Assembly: GCA_964534765.1 (NCBI GenBank)
Contig: CAZHRJ010000001.1
Location: 12,336-76,335, forward strand
Length of the DNA stretch: 64,000 nt
Origin: CAZHRJ01 sp964534765
GTDB taxonomy: Bacteria; Lindowbacteria; 2-12-FULL-62-27
Reading direction: 5' to 3'
Positions 45,540-54,040 of the stretch are shown here, in pieces; within the stretch, counting starts at the first letter, position 1, and each line of letters begins with the position of its first letter. Below the pieces are notes generated by a model. It was not told where the DNA came from. It did no database searches and saw nothing but the letters and a program-made list of their open reading frames with translations. The translations under genes were made by a program, and so were the position numbers.

Positions 45540-46873
45540 CCGCCGTCCGTCGTGGGAGGTGGAGCGCCCAGGACAATTTGTCTCAGTCCCGCATAACGGC
45601 ATTTAGTACGGTCAAGCGTGTCAAACGGATCGATAACGGTCCCACCGGCCATCCACGCGCGAATTTCGGACGGAGGAATTTCCGAGAATTCCTTCCAGGG
45701 CGTCATGATCGCCAGCACGTCAACGCCATCACAGGCCGCCCGCGGGCTGCGAGTCTGGATAACATCCGGCGCTTCCGCGGCGCTGACCCGCGCCTGGGGA
45801 TCATAGGCCTTGATCGGCCGGTCACACTGACCGGCCGGGAGTTGGGAAAGTGCGCGTATGAGTTCGATTGAAGGCGAGTTTTTAATCGAAGCCGTGTCTG
45901 TCTTGTAGGCGATTCCCCAGATGCCGATCTTCGCGGGCGCCCGCCGAGTCGCGCCGGCGGACAGAACATGCCGCTCGATCATCGCCATCGGCCAGTTTTT
46001 CCGATGCCGGCTGTTGGCCAGAAACGATTCGGCGGCACGCCCGTCAGCGCCATGCGTTACGGCCAGATCGCAGACCGCCGTGATATCCCGCTCGATGTTC
46101 CCGCCGCCGATGCCCAGACCCGGGACCAGATACGCGTAGGGACCAATCCGTCGGTCGGTCTTCAGCGCCGGGATGATTTCCGACCAGTCCGCTCCGGTCG
46201 ACTCGCAAATCTCCGCCAGGGTGTTGGCCACGGTCAGAGACGAGGCCAGACAGAGATTGATTGATATTTTGGCAAGTTCCGCGCTTTCATACTTCATCCG
46301 GAAAATCGGGCAGCCGTACGCGCCTAAAACCGCGGCGTACGATTCAGGCAAAGGCTCTCCGGGATTCTCACAACCGATGATGAACCGCTCGGGATGAATG
46401 GCCCGGTCGACCGCGTTGCCGAAAATCAGCGTTTCAACCTGGTAATAGAGCCGGATTCCAGGAGCAGGGCACATCCTCCCGATCGAAGAAACCAGGGAAC
46501 GCATCATGCCGGGCTGAATCTGGCTCATGACGATAAACACCGTGTTCGGCCTAATCTCGCCGACCGCGCGCGCGAATACCTCATGAAATCGGGTGAGGTC
46601 GCATCGGTTCTGATCGTCCGTGGCAAGGTCGAGTGACAGATACACGACGGGGCAGGATGATAGCGCCGACGCGTCGGACGTGAATCGAATGGACCCTGAA
46701 TGCGCGCGCCACAGATCGGCCAGGCCCTTTTCGTAAATTGGAAACTTCCCCTGCGACAGATCCCGGCATAGCGAATCACTCGGGTCAAACGCCACAACCG
46801 GGCCCAGACCCCTCGATGCCGCGGCGAGACTGGACACGATCCCCAGATGCGACAGTCCGGCGAATCCGATCAT
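45533..46873 (-). CDS. UDP-glucose/GDP-mannose dehydrogenase-like protein lacking the catalytic Cys
   Basis: 446 residues from ATG 46873, which overlaps the Gfo-type gene by ATGA. The N-terminal NAD domain begins MIGFAGLSHLGIVSSLAAA, a rather unusual dinucleotide motif. The middle keeps the Lys and Asn of AELAKISINLCLASSL. The thioester motif normally GGSCFPKD reads GIGGGNIERD, so the catalytic Cys is Asn. The four-electron oxidation to a uronic acid should therefore not occur; a two-electron alcohol/ketone reaction or a non-catalytic role is more likely. The frame upstream of the ATG is a shadow. Confidence 0.75.
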   Translation of the reverse strand: MIGFAGLSHLGIVSSLAAASRGLGPVVAFDPSDSLCRDLSQGKFPIYEKGLADLWRAHSGSIRFTSDASALSSCPVVYLSLDLATDDQNRCDLTRFHEVFARAVGEIRPNTVFIVMSQIQPGMMRSLVSSIGRMCPAPGIRLYYQVETLIFGNAVDRAIHPERFIIGCENPGEPLPESYAAVLGAYGCPIFRMKYESAELAKISINLCLASSLTVANTLAEICESTGADWSEIIPALKTDRRIGPYAYLVPGLGIGGGNIERDITAVCDLAVTHGADGRAAESFLANSRHRKNWPMAMIERHVLSAGATRRAPAKIGIWGIAYKTDTASIKNSPSIELIRALSQLPAGQCDRPIKAYDPQARVSAAEAPDVIQTRSPRAACDGVDVLAIMTPWKEFSEIPPSEIRAWMAGGTVIDPFDTLDRTKCRYAGLRQIVLGAPPPTTDGGQ

Positions 46874-47793
46874 GTCGAAATACCGTTGAGGATTGAATGG
46901 ATCCACACGTCGTTGTCCAGGTTCGTGCCGGCCGGAGGCGCTGATCCTGCGCCGGCGCAGAGGCTCTGAAAATGCCGGTATTCCATCCCCCATGTCGGGT
47001 CCGGCCCATCCACGCGCTCGATCTCTTCTTCCGGGCGGCCGCTGGGAAATATGCGTTTGCGAATCCTTAGCGTGTTTGGCCCCCATTTGCAAAGTCCGCC
47101 CACATGGAGACTGCCCAGCTCGCCGATAACGTCGATGCGGAACGTGTTTTTCCAGGAAACCAGCGACATCTCCAGTTCAATCACCGGCAGGCCGTCGCGG
47201 CTGATCAGGATGGCGTGGTCATAGGCGTTGTTTTCAAACCGGTTCAGACACGAAACCGAATAGTCCCGCTTCTTTTGCCCGAACAAAAAATCCGTGAGAT
47301 CCAGAAGATGGGATCCCAGATCGGAAACGACGCCAAGACCCTTGTCGCGCCATGGCGAATTCCTGAAATCCCGCGCGGTGCCGTTTCCATAATGGAGTTT
47401 CGCCAGATACACAGACCCGATCACTCGCTGGTCCAAAAGCGATTTTAATCGCGCGATGTTGGGTTCGAATCGGTGGTTGTACGCCGTATAACACGCCACG
47501 TTCCGGGACCGCGCCAGGGACTGCACCGCCGATATCTCGCTCGCGTCGGCCGGCAGGAGCGGTTTTTCCACCAGAACATGCTTCTCGCTCGACAGCAGGT
47601 ACTCCACAATTGGAATCTTCGCGGATTCGGGCGTGCACACCATCGCGGCGTCGTAGTCCCCAATCGGTACGTCCTCAACGCGCCGGTATCGGGCATCCGG
47701 AACGACGGGATCCACCGTGGCGACGACATCACTGCCGGCCACGGCGATTCGTTTACGGCCCTGAATCCCGAGGCCGACGACGATCATTCTCAC
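46870..47793 (-). CDS. Gfo/Idh/MocA family oxidoreductase
   Basis: 307 residues with MRMIVVGLGIQGRKRIAV (NAD motif GxGxxG), HVLVEKPLLP (EKP motif) and VSDLGSHLLDLTDFLF, where the His is the usual catalytic residue. The family oxidises or reduces sugar hydroxyls, often at C3 of nucleotide sugars. It overlaps the cytidylyltransferase-kinase fusion and the UGDH-like gene by four bases each, so three proteins are coupled. It probably acts on the product of the fusion enzyme. Confidence 0.86.
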   Translation of the reverse strand: MRMIVVGLGIQGRKRIAVAGSDVVATVDPVVPDARYRRVEDVPIGDYDAAMVCTPESAKIPIVEYLLSSEKHVLVEKPLLPADASEISAVQSLARSRNVACYTAYNHRFEPNIARLKSLLDQRVIGSVYLAKLHYGNGTARDFRNSPWRDKGLGVVSDLGSHLLDLTDFLFGQKKRDYSVSCLNRFENNAYDHAILISRDGLPVIELEMSLVSWKNTFRIDVIGELGSLHVGGLCKWGPNTLRIRKRIFPSGRPEEEIERVDGPDPTWGMEYRHFQSLCAGAGSAPPAGTNLDNDVWIHSILNGIST

Positions 47794-49343
47794 GCAAACG
47801 TCAGCTTCTTTTCCACCGAATCGAGCTTCGCATTGATGTCCGCCGGCGTCACGGGAATGTTGCCTTCACGCTCGCACGCCACAGCCGCCGCCATCGACCC
47901 CAGAATCGACGCGATCACCGGCGATCGCGTGGTCGCCAGGGACAGAGTCGAATAGGCCAGGAGCGCGTCGCCCGCGCCCACCGCGTCGGCCACTCGGACG
48001 GCGAAACTGTCCACTGTGAAAAATGACCGGACGTCAAAACTCGGCCGGATATACGTGATGATCCCCCGCGACCCCAGCTTCAAGATCAGTGTCCTGCACC
48101 GTGACCGTTTGTACAACTCCAGCGCCAGCGGCCGGATCACCGAATCCTGTTCGCCGAGCGAAAATCTCGCCTCCCGCTCGTTCGGCGTGATGAGATCAAA
48201 TTCCTGAAAATCGAGAATATTCCCCCACCGGCTCGCAACCTGGCTGTCGGCAACGCGAATCGGACCCTTCGGCAGGGCCGCGGTGAGGTCCGGAATGCTC
48301 TCGTGATTGAAAATTCCGTGCCGAAAATCGCTGAATATGAAAGCGTCCGACGACTCGGCCGACAACCGGGCCTTGAGCTTGTCCACGATCCGCGCGGTGA
48401 TCGGCCGGTTGTCCACCCGGTCGAACTTGAGAAGCCGGTATCCATCCGAGATGAAAACATTTTTTTGCGTCGTCGGCCGGGTCGAATCGACGACAAACTC
48501 GCCCTCCACGCCGGCGCTGGTGACTTCGCGGACAACGAAATCCTTGAGCGCGTCATTCCCTAAAACGGTGGAAAACCGGACCCGGGCGCCGGTCGCCGCC
48601 ACATGCCGGGCCACAACCGCCGCGCCGCCGGCAAAATCTATGTGCCGGTCGTACTTGACGCTCAGTGTCGGAGTCTTGACCGACCCGCTGTTGATCGTGG
48701 TGCAGTAGGTGTAGGAATCGACAATGGTGTCGCCCAGAACGTGGACGCGCGCGCCCCGGAACGATTCGATGGCGCTGCGCAGAGTCCCAACCGTGATGCC
48801 TTCCGACTCCATGAGCGTCCCGAGTTTTTCGATTGCCAGGCCCGGGATGCCGCTTTCGATGAAGGCCGATGATGAAAAAACAACGTCGCCCGGCGTGAAG
48901 ATGATCTCTCCGCCATACGCGTTCAGAGCCTCGATCTCCTCACCGGTCTTCGGATGGACCCCGCCCTCGAAATACTCGTATCCCTTCGCGAAAAAGTCCG
49001 GCTGGATCGTCCGGATCGATTCAATGGGAGTGGCGTTGTCGTCGATCAGGACGAAGTCCACCATCTCGAGCGCGGCGAGGTTCATCGCGCGCAGGTCCTG
49101 CGGAACAAACGGCCGGAAATTCGCCTTGCTGATGTGCGCGTCGCAGGTGAGACTCGCGATCAGAACGTCGGCCTTGGACTTGGCGTACATCAGGTGCCGG
49201 ATGTGTCCCGGATGAACCAGATCAAACGTTCCATGACACAGGATGACCCATTTCTTGCGCGGCCGGGGACCCAGGATGTCGACAAGTTCCCGGCGGGTTT
49301 TGATTTTCCGGCGGTATCCGCCGTCGATTGCCGGCTGGGTCAT
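47790..49343 (-). CDS. bifunctional cytidylyltransferase-like / PfkB sugar kinase (HldE-like with inverted domain order)
   Basis: 517 residues. Residues about 30-170 form a cytidylyltransferase domain with CHGTFDLVHPGHIRHL (HxGH motif) and FAKGYEYF. Residues about 190-510 are a PfkB ribokinase-type domain with FAGGAAVVARHVAATGARV and the catalytic DAVGAGDALLAY. Classical HldE has kinase first and nucleotidyltransferase second, so the order is reversed here. It should phosphorylate a sugar (phosphate) at C1 and activate it as a nucleotide. The substrate is unknown; heptose-7-phosphate or another ketose-derived sugar are candidates. Confidence 0.86.
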   Translation of the reverse strand: MTQPAIDGGYRRKIKTRRELVDILGPRPRKKWVILCHGTFDLVHPGHIRHLMYAKSKADVLIASLTCDAHISKANFRPFVPQDLRAMNLAALEMVDFVLIDDNATPIESIRTIQPDFFAKGYEYFEGGVHPKTGEEIEALNAYGGEIIFTPGDVVFSSSAFIESGIPGLAIEKLGTLMESEGITVGTLRSAIESFRGARVHVLGDTIVDSYTYCTTINSGSVKTPTLSVKYDRHIDFAGGAAVVARHVAATGARVRFSTVLGNDALKDFVVREVTSAGVEGEFVVDSTRPTTQKNVFISDGYRLLKFDRVDNRPITARIVDKLKARLSAESSDAFIFSDFRHGIFNHESIPDLTAALPKGPIRVADSQVASRWGNILDFQEFDLITPNEREARFSLGEQDSVIRPLALELYKRSRCRTLILKLGSRGIITYIRPSFDVRSFFTVDSFAVRVADAVGAGDALLAYSTLSLATTRSPVIASILGSMAAAVACEREGNIPVTPADINAKLDSVEKKLTFA

Positions 49344-49362
49344 CGGTTGGTCGGGATGGGAT

Positions 49363-50136
49363 CTAGGCGGGCGCTACCCCGGACTTTGCGGTGATCGTGT
49401 AATTGGCCGCGACCGCGTCCTTGCGGAACATCTTGACCGTGTCGAGTGAAAACTCATCGAGACTTTTTCCGACGAGCGGCAGTTTGGAGAGGACGTCATT
49501 TGTGGCCGTGATGATGTGGCATCCGACCGCGGCGGCCTGAAAGACATTGAGAAGTTCCCGTGGACTGGCCCAGATCAACTCGGACGCGGGATTGGACTTG
49601 AGAATCTTCACGCACTCCGACATGATCGGACACGGATCGCGGCCCGTGTCGGCGATCCGGCCGGCGAAGACCGACACGTAACTGCGGACGTCTTTCGACA
49701 AATGGTTCAACACCGCCGTCACCTGTTCCGGAGTCATGACGGCCGTGACGTTGACCTGCACCCCCGCGCCCGTCAAGTCCCGGATGAGAGGGCCGGAAAA
49801 ATCGCCGCGGGTATTGCTGACGGGAATTTTGACATAGATGTTTTTCGCCGCGCCGGAGGACGCGCCGCAGGACGCGCCCCAGGACGCGATTTCCATCGCC
49901 TGAACACGCATCTCGGCAAAGTCATCCGAAAAAACTTCAAAGGAGATTGGCTTTTCGCCGATGATCGCCAGCGCCTCCTGCGCAAAGGCCCTGTAATCAG
50001 TCACGCCGGCCTTGCGCATCAGCGTCGGATTCGTTGTGAATCCCCGGATCAGCGGATTCTTCGCCAATTCGGCTATGACATCAATATCCGCGCCGTCGCC
50101 GAACAGTTTCACCTTCAGACTCCGACCATCGATCAT
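49363..50136 (-). CDS. transaldolase / fructose-6-phosphate aldolase-like protein
   Basis: 257 residues from ATG 50136 (GTG at 50142 is possible). FTTNPTLMRKAGVTDY and the Schiff-base lysine in IYVKIPV mark the class I aldolase fold. It transfers or splits a three-carbon keto unit. Residues around SWGASCGASSGA form three tandem SxGA units encoded by a 12-base repeat, not expected in the family. It leads an operon with the cytidylyltransferase-kinase, Gfo-type and UGDH-like genes, so it probably builds the carbon chain of the sugar they activate. Confidence 0.82.
   Translation of the reverse strand: MIDGRSLKVKLFGDGADIDVIAELAKNPLIRGFTTNPTLMRKAGVTDYRAFAQEALAIIGEKPISFEVFSDDFAEMRVQAMEIASWGASCGASSGAAKNIYVKIPVSNTRGDFSGPLIRDLTGAGVQVNVTAVMTPEQVTAVLNHLSKDVRSYVSVFAGRIADTGRDPCPIMSECVKILKSNPASELIWASPRELLNVFQAAAVGCHIITATNDVLSKLPLVGKSLDEFSLDTVKMFRKDAVAANYTITAKSGVAPA
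49850..49885 (-). repeat. three tandem 12-base units inside the transaldolase gene
   Basis: Plus-strand units GCGCCGGAGGAC, GCGCCGCAGGAC and GCGCCCCAGGAC follow in tandem. On the coding strand they add SWGA, SCGA and SSGA. Bases 49849-49868 match 34350-34369 at the end of hddA exactly (20 bases). The unit length of 12 keeps the frame. Confidence 0.75.
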
Positions 50137-50196
50137 GGCCACACTGTATCACACCCTGTTTCTCTGGCAAGATCGACTATGATACGGTTGGCGGTC

Positions 50197-51030
50197 ATGA
50201 AGGCTCTTGAAGGCCGCGCCGGGATCGTCACCGGCGCGGGACGCGGGATCGGCCGCGCCATCGCGCTGGCATTGGCCGGCGAAGGCGCTCGGCTGGTACT
50301 CGTGTCCCGCACGCAAACGGAACTAGAGGAAACGGAAAAGCTGATTCTGTCAGCCGGTGGCGCCGCGCGGATCATGGCCGCCGACGTGTCTCAACCCGAT
50401 ACCGCCGGTCGGGCGGTGGAGGCCTGCGGAGAATTCTTCGGATCGGTCGACATCCTGGTCAATTCGGCGGGAATCATCGGACCCATTGGGCCCGTGGAAG
50501 AGGCGTCGCTTCATGACTGGCGGCGGACGATCGACATCAACCTCACGGCGACGTTTCTCTTCATCAAGGCCGTCCTGCCGATCATGAAAAAACAAAAGCG
50601 CGGGAAAATCATCAACCTTTCCGGTGGCGGCGCGTCCGCCGGGTTTCCCCTGCACGCCGCGTACGCCGCGGCCAAAGTCGCCATCGTCCGGCTGACGGAA
50701 ACGGTCGCCATGGAAGTCATCGACCACAACATCCAGGTCAATGCCATCGCGCCCGGCACGGTCAACACGCGGATCTTCGAGGAAATGCTCGCCGCCGGCC
50801 CGCGGGGCGGAGAGGCCGATTACATCAGGCTCCAGGAACAAAAAAAATCCGGCGGGGTACCGCCTGAAAAAGCCGCCCAGCTCGCCGTATTCCTCGCCTC
50901 GGACGCGGCCGGCGCCCTGTCAGGCCGGCTGGTCAGCGCCGTATGGGACAAATGGCAATCCTGGTCGGCGGATGACCTGCGCCGGATTCAGTCCGGCGAG
51001 ATGTTGCAGCTTCGCCGCCTGACAGGCTAG
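50197..51030 (+). CDS. short-chain dehydrogenase/reductase (SDR)
   Basis: 277 residues from ATG 50197 (ATG 50179 is also in frame). IVTGAGRGIGRAIALALA is the classical TGxxxGIG motif, with NSAG, the Ser in NLSGGGASAG and YAAAK as catalytic tetrad members. It diverges from the transaldolase operon and ends overlapping the convergent GT2 gene by four bases. In this locus it may reduce a keto group on the branched or modified sugar, an inference from context; specificity cannot be read. Confidence 0.85.
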   Translation: MKALEGRAGIVTGAGRGIGRAIALALAGEGARLVLVSRTQTELEETEKLILSAGGAARIMAADVSQPDTAGRAVEACGEFFGSVDILVNSAGIIGPIGPVEEASLHDWRRTIDINLTATFLFIKAVLPIMKKQKRGKIINLSGGGASAGFPLHAAYAAAKVAIVRLTETVAMEVIDHNIQVNAIAPGTVNTRIFEEMLAAGPRGGEADYIRLQEQKKSGGVPPEKAAQLAVFLASDAAGALSGRLVSAVWDKWQSWSADDLRRIQSGEMLQLRRLTG

Positions 51031-51929
51031 GGCCGGCGGATTCCGACCAGTTCGATGAGATCGTGGGCGAGATGTTTGCCGCGTTTGGCCAGGAAATAAA
51101 ACAGCGTGCTGAGGATCAATACCGGTTTTCGACCCCGGGCAACCGGCGCGCGGAGAATCGCGCCGAGATGCGCGAACAACAAGCGCCAGAATGTCAGCCG
51201 CATGCCGAGGTATTTGCGGCCCTCGCCGGAGTACATAGTCGTTCGGTAATTCTCCAGTTTGTCCCGCAGGTGCGTGAGGCGTTTGGTTATTTTAAGGAAA
51301 TAGAGTTCTTCCGGGACAAACGCGATGGATCCGATCAGGGTCAGCTCAAATAAAACCAGATTGTCGTTGCACATCACCGGCCGGTAGAGCCGGGTTTTTC
51401 GCAGCGATTCGGCGCGAAAAATACCGTAGATCGGATCGCTTCCCTGAAGACCCCAGAAAAGCACATTGACCCGGGATGCGACGTTCATCCATCGCGTGTC
51501 CAGCCGGCCCTGAGGCGCCGCCGGCACCCTCGTCCCATCCACCTCAACACCCGGCACCAGCGGATACGCGCAGACCACCGCGGGGTCGGACTCGAGTATC
51601 GGGAGAAGCTTTGAAATATACCCGGACGCGTGCAGATCGTGGCCCGCCGCCCAGGCAAAATAGGGACTCCGGCATTGGCTGAATACGAAATTCGGATTTT
51701 CCACAATGCCGAGCCGGCGCGCGTGCCGGATGTACCGGATGCGGCTGTCGCGCGCGGCGTATTCACGGCAGATGCTTTCCGTCGCGTCAGTCGAGGCGTC
51801 GTCCGAAATGACGAGTTCAAAATCTTTGTAATCCTGCGCTAGAATCCCGTCGAGCGTCGCCCGAATGTTGTTTTCCTCGTTGCGCGCGAACATCCCGATG
51901 CAGACTGTGGGAATCCGGTTCGTTTCCAT
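51027..51929 (-). CDS. GT2-family glycosyltransferase
   Basis: 300 residues: [59 protein letters not shown], and the ending GKHLAHDLIELVGIRRP. It is a paralogue of 42556-43470, with the same domain plan and the same ending. It is the last gene of the speD-led minus-strand operon. It probably transfers the sugar whose synthesis is encoded around it. Confidence 0.84.
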   Translation of the reverse strand: METNRIPTVCIGMFARNEENNIRATLDGILAQDYKDFELVISDDASTDATESICREYAARDSRIRYIRHARRLGIVENPNFVFSQCRSPYFAWAAGHDLHASGYISKLLPILESDPAVVCAYPLVPGVEVDGTRVPAAPQGRLDTRWMNVASRVNVLFWGLQGSDPIYGIFRAESLRKTRLYRPVMCNDNLVLFELTLIGSIAFVPEELYFLKITKRLTHLRDKLENYRTTMYSGEGRKYLGMRLTFWRLLFAHLGAILRAPVARGRKPVLILSTLFYFLAKRGKHLAHDLIELVGIRRP

Positions 51930-51974
51930 ATCCTATGCGGGGCCGACTGTAATTAAACGTCGAATCGAACGCAA

Positions 51975-53138
51975 CTACCGATCTCCATGTACCAAACGGG
52001 AATCGTCGGAGGCCAGAGAGGTCCGGACCTGCCGGACGGTTTCCTCCATTACCGGACTTGCGGCCGGCGGGGCGTCACCGGATAAACTCCGGATAACCCG
52101 GTGTCGGTCGCCTTCGTGGTAGGGACCGCTCCGGGACGGATCGGTATGCCAGAACAGTGTCACGGTCCGGCATCCCACGGCGTAAGCCATCACGGCAATG
52201 CCGGTATCGCCGGATACCAGCACCGCCAGACGGCGTAACAGGTCCGGCATGTCCTCGATTGCAACCGACCCGGCCAGATTGAACATGCGAGACGGCGACT
52301 CGGAACAAATCTCGCCGCATAAAACCCTCTCGCGGGCTGACCCGGTCGCCAGGATGACGGACCGCGGAAACTCGCGCAATAGCTCGACGGCCAGACGGCG
52401 GTACTGCGCCGTCGGCCAGCGCTTCTGCTCGATCGACGCGCCGGGATGAAATCCGATATAAACCGGCGGGACCGGTCCAAAGCCGCCTTTCGGGATGGGT
52501 AAGCCGGCCAGGAGTCTGGAGATGAGTTCGGGAGATTCCGGAGAAACGTGCAGAGACGTTTCAGATTGACGAATGTCACAGCCAAGCAACTTGACCATGT
52601 CCGTCGCCCGCTCGTTCGCATGGCCCGGCGGGGGAACGGCCGAGAGCAGATGTTGTTCCGCGACGAGGTAGGAGTAGATGGTATTGCGGCCGGGCATGCG
52701 AAAAAGGATGCGGGCGCCGGCGGCGAGAACCAGCGGAATCACATCCGGATCGTTCATGTAAGGCAGCAGGACCAGCTCGCACGACTCCTCTCGCAGTGCC
52801 CGCAGGGTCTCGCCGAGACGCCGGTATTTGCCGTGATAGGATATGACGCGATCCAGCCTCGGATCGACGCGATACAGATCGGCAAAGGCGGCGTGATAGA
52901 GACCCACCAGCCGGGCAGTCCGGAATTTTTCCCGGAGTGCGGTGAGCGCCGGAGTAAAGGTGATGGAATCGCCAAGAGCCGTGGTAATGACGATCAGAAC
53001 ACGGGACACCCGGGCCAGATCCACATCGCGAAGATGCTTGACCGTTCGGATGCGCCCGGCATGAAAGAGGAACGATACGGCCCGGGAAACCGCAAAATCA
53101 AGTCCCGGTATGTTCACAGATCGATTCGGGGTTTCCAC
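51975..53138 (-). CDS. GT9 heptosyltransferase-like glycosyltransferase
   Basis: 387 residues with VLIVITTALGDSITFTPALTALREKF, GFHPGASIEQKRWPTAQYRRLA (donor site) and LVSGDTGIAVMAYAVGCRTVTLFW. This is the ADP-heptose LPS heptosyltransferase fold; unlike the copy at 38130 it has no repeat insert, showing the insert is dispensable in the family. It overlaps the epimerase gene by 25 bases and precedes the GT2 gene by 45 bases. Confidence 0.87.
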   Translation of the reverse strand: METPNRSVNIPGLDFAVSRAVSFLFHAGRIRTVKHLRDVDLARVSRVLIVITTALGDSITFTPALTALREKFRTARLVGLYHAAFADLYRVDPRLDRVISYHGKYRRLGETLRALREESCELVLLPYMNDPDVIPLVLAAGARILFRMPGRNTIYSYLVAEQHLLSAVPPPGHANERATDMVKLLGCDIRQSETSLHVSPESPELISRLLAGLPIPKGGFGPVPPVYIGFHPGASIEQKRWPTAQYRRLAVELLREFPRSVILATGSARERVLCGEICSESPSRMFNLAGSVAIEDMPDLLRRLAVLVSGDTGIAVMAYAVGCRTVTLFWHTDPSRSGPYHEGDRHRVIRSLSGDAPPAASPVMEETVRQVRTSLASDDSRLVHGDR

Positions 53139-54040
53139 CAGTCGATGGTGTGCCGTAATCCCTCTTCCAGAGAATACCGCGGTTTCCAGCCGGTTTGAAG
53201 CAGTTTCCGGTTGTCGGCGACCACATGCCGGGGATCGGCCGGATCGTCCGGCGCCTCACCGAACCGGGATAGACCGGACCGGCCGGTCAAACGCGAAATC
53301 GTTTCGGCGATATCGTTCATCGTCACCGCCTGGCCGCTGCCGATGTTGACGGGACCCAGCAAATTACTGCGGGCGACGGACCAGAGCGCGGCGGCGACGT
53401 CCGACACATGCAGATAATCCCGGACTTTGTCCGCCGACGTCAGTTTGACCGGCTCGCCCCGCAGGTGAGATCGGATCAGCGTCGGCATCAGACGCTTCTC
53501 ATGCTCGCCCGGGCCGTACAAATAAAAAAACCGGGGCCACACTACCGGCCAGGACTGCGTCTCCGAATACTTCTGAAACAGAGTCCGCAACGCCACCTTG
53601 GAGGCCGCATATAACGTTTTGGGTAGATCAGCGGCCGTTTCCGGCACGGGCCGGCCGCATGAGGCGTCCAGATCGTATTCAAAACAGGTACCGACCGAAA
53701 CGAATCGGCGGCATCCGGATTCAAACAGAGTCTGAGCCAGCCGGATCGTCGATAGAACCAGATCGAGATTGATCGGGCTTTTTAAATAAACGCCCGGCGT
53801 CGTGATCCAGGCCAGATGAATGCACAGGTCAGGCTTTAGTTCCCGGACCGGACCGGCCCAGGTTTGCTCATCCAGAAAATTGCCTTCGATGACACTCAGT
53901 TTCGGCAAAACATCCGACAGGCGTCTTCGGTCTCCCTCGGGTCTGAGCAGAACATGGACATCCTCCCCGCCACGATCCGCCAGGAGTCTCGCCAGATGCG
54001 ACCCGACAAATCCCGATGCGCCGGTCAGAAGAATTTTCAT
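53114..54040 (-). CDS. NAD-dependent sugar epimerase/reductase (extended SDR)
   Basis: 308 residues from ATG 54040 (MKILLTGASGFVGSHLARLL). It has SVGTCFEYD, LYAASKVALRTLF (YxxxK) and RDYLHVSDVAAALW. The ATG shares one base with the stop of the cupin upstream. In CDP-dideoxysugar pathways a similar SDR reduces C4 after dehydration; whether it is an epimerase or reductase cannot be told from the sequence. Confidence 0.83.
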   Translation of the reverse strand: MKILLTGASGFVGSHLARLLADRGGEDVHVLLRPEGDRRRLSDVLPKLSVIEGNFLDEQTWAGPVRELKPDLCIHLAWITTPGVYLKSPINLDLVLSTIRLAQTLFESGCRRFVSVGTCFEYDLDASCGRPVPETAADLPKTLYAASKVALRTLFQKYSETQSWPVVWPRFFYLYGPGEHEKRLMPTLIRSHLRGEPVKLTSADKVRDYLHVSDVAAALWSVARSNLLGPVNIGSGQAVTMNDIAETISRLTGRSGLSRFGEAPDDPADPRHVVADNRKLLQTGWKPRYSLEEGLRHTIDWWKPRIDL

